A stretch of 7,071 nt of DNA from Actinomycetota bacterium (GTDB lineage: Bacteria > Actinomycetota > Acidimicrobiia > Acidimicrobiales > JAMCPL01), in NCBI GenBank assembly GCA_023379725.1, contig JAMCPC010000117.1, positions 1 to 7,071 on the forward strand, given 5' to 3'. Position 1 is the first letter of the stretch. Each line of letters begins with the position of its first letter. Below are positions 1 to 6,139 of the stretch, piece by piece. A program made the position numbers and the translations under genes. The notes beneath the pieces were generated by a model. That model saw only the letters and a program-made list of their open reading frames with translations, ran no database searches and had not been told where the DNA came from.

Positions 1-1905
1 AATAACAGTGACGAAGCATCCGATCTTGAAGAGTTGGTAGAGTCGCATATAGCCGGGTTTACCCCACAGGCAAAACGCCTTGTCAGGCTCATGCTTATAG
101 GCTACGACCTTACACCCCTACTGTCTCGCCACATGAAACCATTTCATCTGCTAGACAGAGATGCCCGCCAGCAATGGAATACTTCCAGTGCCAGCTCCCG
201 TAATCTACCCAGAAAGGAAGCCTCCAAGGGATTGGATACACTCATACAGCTGGTACGTGCGTCTACTCCAGAAGTAAAGAAGCTCATAGGCTACGACGGC
301 AAGCCTGCCGTACCAGTAAACTGGAGTAAAATACCACCGGCACCTACCTTCCCTATATACAGCTACCCAGATCTGCAACCTGGAGACATGGAAGCCGACG
401 TAGTCATAGTAGGTAGTGGTGCGGGTGGGGCAGCAGCAGCCAGCGTGCTTGCAAGGGCCGGGCTAAAAGTAATAGTCGTCGAAGAGGGTGGATTCTTCAA
501 TAGAGACTATTTCAATGCCCATGATCCACTGGAAAGATTGTCCAATATATACCGTGACAACGGAATGACCAGCACCATCGGAAAACCAGTAATATCACTC
601 CCTATGGGAAGGGCAGTAGGAGGTACCACTGTTATCAACTCTGGCACATGTTTCAATACCCCCGATGATGTGCTGGTGTCCTGGAGCAGGCAGGGTATTC
701 CTTCTATATCACCCGACGATATGAATCCATACTTTGATCAGGTAGCTGACGTAATCGGTATAGGACCATCCGGACCTGAGATACTGGGCAAAAACGCTGA
801 AATGCTACGGAGAGGGGCCGATTCGCTCGGCTATCATGGTGGAGTAATCAGGCGAAATGCGAGAAACTGTCATGGCCATGGTACCTGCTGCTTTGGCTGT
901 CCGGTCGATGCCAAGCAGGGTATGCACGTAAGCTACCTTCCACTTGCAGTCAGCAATGGTACGACTGTGTTGTCAAACGTAAAGGTGATGAACCTCTGGA
1001 TTGAGAAAAATCGTGTAGCTGGCGTTCTTGCACGTATAATTGACCCAAATACCGGAGAGGGAATGGGAAGATTGTCTATTCGAGCCCGTGCTACCGTCTT
1101 GTCTGCTGGAGCAATCTACACTCCATCGTTGCTTGCAAGGCAAAAATTGGGTAATCCCAGTGGTCAGCTCGGTCACAACCTGGTGATACATCCCGGCTCC
1201 GGCATTACTGCCCTCTTTGACGAAGAGCTTCATGCCTGGCAGGGAGTGATGCAAAGTTACTACGTGGATGAAAGACTAAAAGATGGTATACTGCTGGAAG
1301 CGACCTTTCCGCCTCCCGGAATCAGTTACTCCGCCGGATCATTACCCGATTCAGGCGATGACAGCTTAGCTCTATATCCTTATATGGCATCATGTGGCAC
1401 TATCATCAGCGATGACGGAAATGGCAGAATCGTAGTTCCCGGCCGCTCGGCCAATCCACTGGTAAGATACTCCCTCTCGCAGGCTGATGCAAGAAAGGTA
1501 GTGGCGGCTATTGCCATGACATCAGAGATATACCTTGCGGCAGGAGCTAAGGAGGTATACACGGGACTTCCTGGGCTGCCGCTGATAAAATCTCAAAAAG
1601 ACCTGGCATCCGTGAGAGAGGGAAGGTGGAAACCAGGGGATTTGAAACTTTCTGCCTACCATCCCATGGGAACTGCCCGTATGGGTAGTACGCCAAACAA
1701 CTCCGTAGTAGACCCTTGGGGAAGGATATGGGACATGCCAGGAGCCTGGATCATGGATGCATCCATAATACCTTCGTCCACTAGGGTAAACCCTCAGGTA
1801 ACTATAGTGGCGCTCTCTCTACGATGTGCTGAGGCACTCAGCTCAGAGCTGCTGGACACTACTACTGAACATCGACATTCACCTCGACATTCACTCCCTG
1901 CCTGA
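1..1905 (+). CDS. GMC-family FAD-dependent oxidoreductase, long-chain alcohol oxidase-like (5' partial)
   Basis: Probable flavin alcohol oxidase or dehydrogenase that oxidises an alcohol to an aldehyde. The frame is open from base 1 (634 codons plus TGA). Counting from that first codon, the FAD dinucleotide motif GSGAGG is at 138-143, followed by an acidic pair (VVEEGG). The GMC signature GRAVGGTTVINSG begins at 203. A Cys cluster (C290, C296, C297, C300, in CCFGC) is typical of the long-chain fatty alcohol oxidase branch. The C-terminal GMC domain has the active-site His554 (HPMGT) and Asn597 (NPQVT). The first in-frame start-like codon, TTG at 34, has no properly spaced ribosome site. The first ~100 residues resemble the middle of the helical N-terminal region of this family, so the true start is probably to the left of the window. 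The last 44 bases overlap the convergent OsmC gene. The exact substrate (fatty alcohol, sterol, other) cannot be read from the sequence. Confidence 0.9.
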   Translation, partial: NNSDEASDLEELVESHIAGFTPQAKRLVRLMLIGYDLTPLLSRHMKPFHLLDRDARQQWNTSSASSRNLPRKEASKGLDTLIQLVRASTPEVKKLIGYDGKPAVPVNWSKIPPAPTFPIYSYPDLQPGDMEADVVIVGSGAGGAAAASVLARAGLKVIVVEEGGFFNRDYFNAHDPLERLSNIYRDNGMTSTIGKPVISLPMGRAVGGTTVINSGTCFNTPDDVLVSWSRQGIPSISPDDMNPYFDQVADVIGIGPSGPEILGKNAEMLRRGADSLGYHGGVIRRNARNCHGHGTCCFGCPVDAKQGMHVSYLPLAVSNGTTVLSNVKVMNLWIEKNRVAGVLARIIDPNTGEGMGRLSIRARATVLSAGAIYTPSLLARQKLGNPSGQLGHNLVIHPGSGITALFDEELHAWQGVMQSYYVDERLKDGILLEATFPPPGISYSAGSLPDSGDDSLALYPYMASCGTIISDDGNGRIVVPGRSANPLVRYSLSQADARKVVAAIAMTSEIYLAAGAKEVYTGLPGLPLIKSQKDLASVREGRWKPGDLKLSAYHPMGTARMGSTPNNSVVDPWGRIWDMPGAWIMDASIIPSSTRVNPQVTIVALSLRCAEALSSELLDTTTEHRHSPRHSLPA

Positions 1906-2398
1906 CACTCTGGGTGACAACGCAGAAATCCTCAAAAAGCTCCATACACCTTTCCACGCGTGACGACGGCTCCCCTTCAATGGTGGGCGAAAGATTCACG
2001 CTTATCCCTCCAATACGCAACCTGCCCTTTTCATCCCTTTGAAACGAAACGGTAACTGATGTATCAATATCTGACACCTCTATGTGAGCCTTGCGTAAGC
2101 AGAACAGTAAGCTGGCACTGAGGCAACTAGCCACCGCAGCACCGAGCACCCCTGATGCACTAGGCCCCTGCCCTCTACCCAGAGGTTCCGGCTCATCTAC
2201 CAGTAACGTTTCGACGTCATTGGGAAAAGCCACTCTCATGCCATAAAGCCCATCTTCCAGCTTTAAATGGAGCGTCAAAGCCTCCCGGCTGGGTTCACTC
2301 ACCGGCTTGGAACCGTCTTTTTGAATAGGTGCATCCTGGAGGTGGTCGGCTCCTCCAATATACGTATGGTTCAACCCGCCATTATCTTCCTCGTTCAC
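1862..2398 (-). CDS. OsmC/Ohr-family protein, putative thiol peroxidase
   Basis: 178-residue member of the OsmC/Ohr fold, whose characterised members reduce organic hydroperoxides with a Cys pair in the cytoplasm. The core GPSASGVLGAAVASCLSAS (about 79-96) carries the first conserved Cys (C92). The second is C159 in FCVVTQSVRQG. Two more Cys (C100, C151) are present. I could not place the catalytic Arg of true Ohr/OsmC enzymes in the N-terminal strands with confidence, so peroxidase activity is inferred from family only. The chosen start is GTG; the frame has a stop (TAG) seven codons upstream and no ATG before residue 54. Only a weak AGG lies ahead, so a start a few codons further in is possible. 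The first ~40 residues are polar and look disordered. It begins 25 bases after the thioredoxin stop and is probably co-transcribed with it. The C-terminus VNVEVNVDVQ is encoded by a tandem repeat within the overlap with the oxidase gene. Confidence 0.85.
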   Translation of the reverse strand: MNEEDNGGLNHTYIGGADHLQDAPIQKDGSKPVSEPSREALTLHLKLEDGLYGMRVAFPNDVETLLVDEPEPLGRGQGPSASGVLGAAVASCLSASLLFCLRKAHIEVSDIDTSVTVSFQRDEKGRLRIGGISVNLSPTIEGEPSSRVERCMELFEDFCVVTQSVRQGVNVEVNVDVQ

Positions 2399-2423
2399 GG
2401 TGCCTGTACTGCTATGCTACGCT

Positions 2424-2753
2424 TCAGGGCTCTGGAATGCCAAGATCTCTGCGAATTGCGTGGCGAGGCTTCGCTCCTATAGAGGTAGCCGTGAGCTCGC
2501 CTTCTTTGAACAGAGCAATAGTGGGAATGCTCATAACCCCGTAACGACTAGCCACTGATGGATTGCGGTCCACGTCCACCTTGACCACCTTGACAGAGTC
2601 ACCCTGCTCTTCAGCCAATGCTTCTACTTCAGGAGCAACCATCAGGCATGGGCCACACCACCCAGCCCAGAAATCGACCACGACCGGAACATCCGACTGT
2701 AAGACAGTCTCATCAAAGGTTGCCGGATCATCAGCATGAACAACATTAGCCAT
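2424..2753 (-). CDS. trxA: Thioredoxin
   Basis: Cytoplasmic dithiol-disulfide reductant, normally recycled by thioredoxin reductase, which is not in this window. The 109-residue product has the classic single-domain length. It shows VVVDFWAGWCGPC with the redox pair C33 and C36, the buried Asp27, Pro41 in the helix after the active site, Lys58, and the cis-Pro77 in SIPT. An upstream in-frame TTG (2757-2759) would add two residues, but AAGGAG lies 7 bases from the ATG at 2753 and only 1 base from that TTG, so the ATG is chosen. The gene reads into the OsmC gene 25 bases downstream, suggesting a two-gene redox unit. It lies 123 bases downstream of the acyl-CoA dehydrogenase on the same strand, with a possible promoter of its own in that gap. 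Confidence 0.96.
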   Translation of the reverse strand: MANVVHADDPATFDETVLQSDVPVVVDFWAGWCGPCLMVAPEVEALAEEQGDSVKVVKVDVDRNPSVASRYGVMSIPTIALFKEGELTATSIGAKPRHAIRRDLGIPEP

Positions 2754-2760
2754 ATACAAT

Positions 2761-2767
2761 CTCCTTT
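2761..2767 (-). promoter_or_regulatory. Ribosome binding site of thioredoxin
   Basis: On the - strand this reads AAAGGAG, followed by a 7-base spacer to the ATG at 2753. It decides the start against the in-frame TTG two codons upstream, which would leave only 1 base of spacing. Confidence 0.8.
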
Positions 2768-2809
2768 TTCTAGTTTAGTCAATAGCGATTACAGCTATCC
2801 TATAGTGTT

Positions 2810-2837
2810 ATACTACCGTAAACATGCACCGAATCAA
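2810..2837 (-). promoter_or_regulatory. Candidate promoter for thioredoxin-OsmC
   Basis: On the - strand TTGATT (2832-2837) and TAGTAT (2810-2815) are separated by 16 bases and would start transcription about 50 bases before the thioredoxin ATG. The -35 matches four of six consensus bases and the -10 fits the loose actinobacterial TANNNT. A shifted -10, TATAAC, overlaps it. No hairpin-plus-T-run terminator is visible between the dehydrogenase and thioredoxin, so read-through from the upstream operon is equally possible. This is a pattern match only. Confidence 0.3.
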
Positions 2838-2876
2838 TCCAATATACGGATATAGGTGGCTGGCGGGAACCCATGG

Positions 2877-4106
2877 TTACTTGCGGGACAGACCACTGGG
2901 TAGTCCAAGCACATTATCCGCAATAATATTACGTTGTATCTCGGCAGTTCCACCTCCAATGGTCAGTGCGGGTGAGAAGAGGAACCCAGACATCCAATCG
3001 GAAGCACCCAAAGTGCGCTTTCTCCCCCATGTCCGGCCATGACCCTGTTCCCAGCCGACCATCCCACAGAGCGGGTCGCCATCACGCAACATTCCTGCCG
3101 CACCGGCTATGTCTACCGCTAGATCCATCACCGACTTACCATGGGCATCTGACAGTGCCTTTACTATAGATACCTCAGGTCCCCTCTCTTGGCCAGCCAC
3201 TGCCTTGCCTGCAACTCGCAGTCTGGTAAGGCGCAATATCTGCTCAACCATATAAGCTCTTGCCAACCTATCACGTAATGACGGATTAATGCTGTTTCCA
3301 GTTCCGGCAACAAGATCTATTATGTCCATTACGGTAGGACCGGCTCCCCACATCAGGCCCTCGCTGGAAAGCGATACTCTTTCATTTCCCAGGGTTGCCT
3401 TAGCTACCCTCCAACCGTCACCTGTCTCTCCAACCAGGTTGGCTACTGGAATCCTCACATCATCAAAGAAAACTTCATTGAAACTTTCGTGACCGGTCAT
3501 ATCCTTTATAGTGCGCACGGTGATCCCATCAGCATCCATCGGACAAATGAAGTAAGAGAGCCCTGAGTGACGAGATACTACATCTGAATAAGAGGTATCG
3601 TCATAAGATGAAGAAGCGTATGAACCATTGAGGTCACTGGTACGGGCCAAGAGCACGCCAAACTGTGACATATGAGCAAACGTAGTCCATATCTTCGATC
3701 CGCTTACTACATAGTGATCACCATCACGATCAGCCCGGGTGGTAACCGAGACCAGATCTGAACCAGCACCTGGTTCGCTGAAAAGCTGGCACCATATTTC
3801 TTCGCCGGCCAGCATTGGGAATAGATACCTATCACGCTGCTCTTCGGTACCATACTTGATAATGGTAGGCCCCAACCAACCTATCCCAATAGGATTAAAT
3901 GGTCTTCGTATACCTGCTTGGCGCAGTTCATCGTCTATGATCAGCTGAGTAAGTGGATCCGCATCTATTCCCCATGGCCGCGGCCAATGAGGAACTACAA
4001 AACCAGCATGAGCCAGATCGCGAGCACTCGGCTCCGGATGCTCTTTAATCCATGCCCTCACCCCCAGCCTAACTGGATCATTTTCGCCAGGCAATAGAAA
4101 ATCCAT
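2877..4106 (-). CDS. Acyl-CoA dehydrogenase (FadE-like)
   Basis: FAD enzyme of the acyl-CoA dehydrogenase family, expected to form a 2-enoyl-CoA and pass electrons to electron-transfer flavoprotein. The 409-residue length is normal. Visible in order are the helical N-terminal domain, the FAD/acyl-CoA signature CQLFSEPGAGSD (106-117), WTTFAHMSQFG (140-150), the beta-domain end FNEVFFDDVRIP (209-220), and the C-terminal GGGTAEIQRNIIADNVLGLP (384-403). The usual catalytic Glu of the medium-chain type, just before GT in that last motif, is Gly here. Glu242 in LGNERVSL aligns with the alternative base of the isovaleryl-CoA type (inference). A Ser/Asp/Tyr-rich stretch at about 157-181 looks like an extra loop. 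The ATG starts 1 base after the synthetase stop (TAATATG) with no strong ribosome site, implying translational coupling. The real substrate may be a branched, aromatic or sterol-side-chain acyl-CoA rather than a plain fatty acyl-CoA. Confidence 0.95.
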   Translation of the reverse strand: MDFLLPGENDPVRLGVRAWIKEHPEPSARDLAHAGFVVPHWPRPWGIDADPLTQLIIDDELRQAGIRRPFNPIGIGWLGPTIIKYGTEEQRDRYLFPMLAGEEIWCQLFSEPGAGSDLVSVTTRADRDGDHYVVSGSKIWTTFAHMSQFGVLLARTSDLNGSYASSSYDDTSYSDVVSRHSGLSYFICPMDADGITVRTIKDMTGHESFNEVFFDDVRIPVANLVGETGDGWRVAKATLGNERVSLSSEGLMWGAGPTVMDIIDLVAGTGNSINPSLRDRLARAYMVEQILRLTRLRVAGKAVAGQERGPEVSIVKALSDAHGKSVMDLAVDIAGAAGMLRDGDPLCGMVGWEQGHGRTWGRKRTLGASDWMSGFLFSPALTIGGGTAEIQRNIIADNVLGLPSGLSRK

Positions 4107-4107
4107 A

Positions 4108-5883
4108 TTACTGGGTACTTATACTGCTGTCTCGACTATCTATAAACTTGGGAGTATCCCCCAAAGGTACAGATATATCCGCAAGTAGCTCTCCTGCCAA
4201 AGAACGTAGGTATCTATAGTCAGCCTTCCCAGACGGTGCCCTATGCAACGACGTTAGCTGGATAAATTGCTTGGGAACCTTATAGCCGGATAAGCGGCTG
4301 TGGCAATACGAGTAAATCTCCTCTACATCAATACTGCCAGAAGCAGCAACTTGCTCTCCAGACGTTACCTCGACAGAGTGATCTCCTGGCTTAAGGAGAT
4401 CTGCAGACGGTACGATTAACGCGGTAACCGCCTCTCCCCAGCGCTCGTCAGGCATACCTACTACTACACAATCCTCCACGCTATGATGACTCCTCAAAAC
4501 CGCCTCTACCTCTTCCGGATATACTTTTTCACCACCGGTATTTATACATGCGGATCCTCTACCGATAAACTGTATGGTGCCGTCACTTTCAACGGTGGCA
4601 AAATCACCTGGAATGGAATACCTGATACCATTCGCTTCATAAAATACACTCTCTGTCTTTTGAGGATCTCCCCAGTAACCAAGCGGAACCCTCCCGTAGA
4701 CTGCCAGCCTACCTATCTCTCCGGAACCTGGCTTGACTTCCGCTCCCCTGTCATTGATCACTTTGACGCGATCGCTTATCTTGAATACTGGTCGATCCTC
4801 AGCCAGGGATTCCCTGGAGGCAACCGCTCTTCCACTGAGCCCCTCAGAGGCACCCAACGAATCTATAAGGACGGCATCGGGCAGGTAGCTCAACAGCTTG
4901 TTCTTTACAGACGAAGACCATAACATACCAGATGAAGCTATGATCCTAAGCTTACTCAAGTCAAGTCCATTGTAGTGCTCTTCCAGATAGCGCAACATTG
5001 GCCGGGCAAACGCGTCACCAACTATCTGTATCATATTGATGCCATGACGGGAAACAGCCTTCCACGTCTTCTCCGCATCAAACTTCCCCTTACCCATCAG
5101 AACCACCCTGCCACCACCCGCCAACGTCTGCAACGTAGTAAACAAAGCGGTACCATGCATCAAAGGTGAAGCCGCCAGTATGCTTGGGGCAGAACGGCCA
5201 GACCTTACGTATTCCACCGGATCTCGCGGCTCACCGCTACGACCACTTATACCCCATAGCGCGACATAGAGGTCATCATTCCGCCACATCACTCCCTTGG
5301 GCATACCGGTAGTTCCACCTGTATAAATTATAATTATATCATCTCCAGATGGTATGTACGGTATAGACGGCATACCATCATCATTCATATCCAAATCCTG
5401 TAATGATCTCTGTACGACATCTTCGTACGACATTAAGGCAGGTGGCGTTGGGGCACTATGCTGTCCATCGCCTGAATCATCCAATACTTCCAGTGACGAG
5501 ATATTCACACCGTCTCCAAGTCGAGACAGACTATCGTATACCGTCAATGCGTAATCCTGATGAAATACAATAGCCGATGCGGCGGAATCTTTGAGCAAAT
5601 ATGCCGTCTCTTCCGGCCCGTATCTGTAATTGACGTTCATAGGTATAGCGCCAATAAGCTGAGCAGCAAAGAACGACTCCAGATACTCCGGCACATTGGG
5701 CAGGTCTATAGCCACCCTATCCCCCGGTGCAACACCCTCTCTGGATAGATGCAACGCCAGAGCAGCTGCTCTGGATAGCAGTTCAGCATAGGTAAGCTCT
5801 CTGTCTCCATAGACGATGGCGACACGATCAGGAACCGCTCGAGCCACCTTCGCAAGGACACCGGTAAAATTCCAATCACTCAT
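4108..5883 (-). CDS. Acyl-CoA synthetase (FadD-like, AMP-forming)
   Basis: ANL-superfamily adenylating enzyme that activates a carboxylic acid with ATP to acyl-AMP and then to acyl-CoA. With the start at the ATG of 5883 it has 591 residues. Motifs are the P-loop YTGGTTGMPKG (187-197) followed by VMWRNDD, typical of mycobacterial FadD-like synthetases; DSLGASEG (341-348); the hinge-side GD at 426-427; GRGSACINTGGEKVYPEEVE (441-460); and the catalytic C-terminal Lys553 in APSGKADY. The frame is open upstream to another ATG at 5943, but those 20 residues look non-conserved and contain the promoter-like repeat. The protein starting MSDWNFTGVLAKVARAVPDR fits the family N-terminus. About 26 residues at 493-518 appear to be inserted between the last beta strand and the helix that leads to SGYKVPK. 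It is the first gene of an operon with the dehydrogenase. The substrate is not predictable. Confidence 0.95.
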   Translation of the reverse strand: MSDWNFTGVLAKVARAVPDRVAIVYGDRELTYAELLSRAAALALHLSREGVAPGDRVAIDLPNVPEYLESFFAAQLIGAIPMNVNYRYGPEETAYLLKDSAASAIVFHQDYALTVYDSLSRLGDGVNISSLEVLDDSGDGQHSAPTPPALMSYEDVVQRSLQDLDMNDDGMPSIPYIPSGDDIIIIYTGGTTGMPKGVMWRNDDLYVALWGISGRSGEPRDPVEYVRSGRSAPSILAASPLMHGTALFTTLQTLAGGGRVVLMGKGKFDAEKTWKAVSRHGINMIQIVGDAFARPMLRYLEEHYNGLDLSKLRIIASSGMLWSSSVKNKLLSYLPDAVLIDSLGASEGLSGRAVASRESLAEDRPVFKISDRVKVINDRGAEVKPGSGEIGRLAVYGRVPLGYWGDPQKTESVFYEANGIRYSIPGDFATVESDGTIQFIGRGSACINTGGEKVYPEEVEAVLRSHHSVEDCVVVGMPDERWGEAVTALIVPSADLLKPGDHSVEVTSGEQVAASGSIDVEEIYSYCHSRLSGYKVPKQFIQLTSLHRAPSGKADYRYLRSLAGELLADISVPLGDTPKFIDSRDSSISTQ

Positions 5884-5886
5884 TGT

Positions 5887-5914
5887 ATTAAGTATACAAA
5901 TTAAGTATACAAAT
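5887..5914. repeat. Tandem 13-base repeat with GTATAC cores
   Basis: On the + strand ATTAAGTATACAA occurs at 5887-5899 and again, identically, at 5900-5912, followed by AT as the beginning of a third copy. Each copy contains the palindrome GTATAC. A further GTATAC, within the 8-base palindrome AGTATACT, lies at 5953-5960. The repeat directly precedes the synthetase start and overlaps the predicted promoter, so it could be duplicated promoter or operator DNA. Confidence 0.9.
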
Positions 5915-5919
5915 GAAAA
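5891..5919 (-). promoter_or_regulatory. Candidate promoter of acyl-CoA synthetase, probably leaderless
   Basis: On the - strand TATACT (5891-5896) is preceded by a 17-base spacer and TTTTCA (5914-5919, four of six bases of TTGACA). From the end of the -10 to the A of the ATG at 5883 there are exactly 7 bases, which puts the expected first transcribed base at the start codon. No Shine-Dalgarno sequence is present before this ATG. Leaderless mRNAs with this geometry are common in actinobacteria. The second repeat copy supplies an alternative TATACT 13 bases upstream. Confidence 0.5.
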
Positions 5920-5936
5920 TCCATACCATCCACCAC

Positions 5937-5950
5937 TGTACATGCGTTCG
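5937..5950 (-). promoter_or_regulatory. Candidate LexA (SOS) box in the recA upstream region
   Basis: Read on the - strand this is CGAACGCATGTACA, matching 12 of 14 positions of the Gram-positive SOS consensus CGAACRNRYGTTCG. The left half-site is perfect and the right half has GTAC for GTTC. It lies 189 bases before the recA start, next to a -10-like TATACT on the + strand, and 53 bases upstream of the synthetase start. LexA control of recA is well known; binding here is inferred from the sequence match. Confidence 0.45.
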
Positions 5951-5954
5951 ACAG

Positions 5955-5960
5955 TATACT
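5955..5960 (+). promoter_or_regulatory. Candidate -10 element for a distal recA promoter
   Basis: TATACT fits the actinobacterial TANNNT -10 and sits 4 bases after the candidate LexA box, so a bound repressor would cover this promoter. No recognisable -35 is present. The leader to the recA GTG would be about 170 bases. The same bases are part of an 8-base palindrome (5953-5960), so the element could also act on the other strand. Confidence 0.3.
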
Positions 5961-6122
5961 ATGCCACATAAACAATGAACGAGGATCTGATAGCACAACC
6001 GTTAGTGATACACCCATGCCCTACATTATGGACTATACACAAAAGACATGTTTGTACCGGCAAATACCTGCAGCTCTACCAAGAGCATGGATGTCCGTAA
6101 ACGAGTGCAAATGAAGTTGAAT
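5961..6122 (+). other. recA leader / intergenic DNA
   Basis: No conserved gene or RNA is recognised here. It contains a 41-codon ATG open frame (5975-6100) without a visible ribosome site, and a short inverted repeat ACAAA/TTTGT (6039-6043 and 6051-6055) around 7 bases. TATACA at 6034-6039 could be a closer -10 but lacks a -35. It is probably the untranslated leader of recA. Confidence 0.4.
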
Positions 6123-6125
6123 GAG

Positions 6126-6132
6126 AAAGGAG
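6126..6132 (+). promoter_or_regulatory. Ribosome binding site of recA
   Basis: AAAGGAG is followed by a 7-base spacer to the GTG at 6140. An in-frame TGA at 6122-6124 and the lack of any other start between it and 6140 make GTG the only plausible initiation codon. Confidence 0.88.
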
Positions 6133-6139
6133 AAATATA

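Noticed and set aside
2754..2876. Possible intrinsic terminator between the dehydrogenase and thioredoxin
   Set aside because: I found no GC-rich stem followed by a T-run on the - strand; GGGTTCCC near 2870 is too short to form a useful hairpin.
4483..4923. 146-codon open frame on the + strand inside the acyl-CoA synthetase gene
   Set aside because: It is antisense to well-conserved ANL motifs, has no recognisable domain, and is the longest of several such shadow frames.
5322..5342. AT-rich stretch with TATAAT-like hexamers on the - strand inside the synthetase gene
   Set aside because: It is explained by the run of Ile codons (DDIIIIYTGG) before the P-loop; no -35 or start at a sensible distance suggests an internal promoter.
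5884..5943. 20-residue N-terminal extension of the acyl-CoA synthetase from the ATG at 5943
   Set aside because: The residues do not resemble the family N-terminus, the stretch contains the tandem repeat and promoter-like elements, and the ATG at 5883 fits both family alignment and leaderless geometry.
6039..6055. Inverted repeat ACAAA-7-TTTGT as a LexA box or terminator
   Set aside because: It does not match the GAAC-N4-GTTC core, and the arms are too short and AT-rich for a stable terminator; the site at 5937-5950 is a better SOS candidate.
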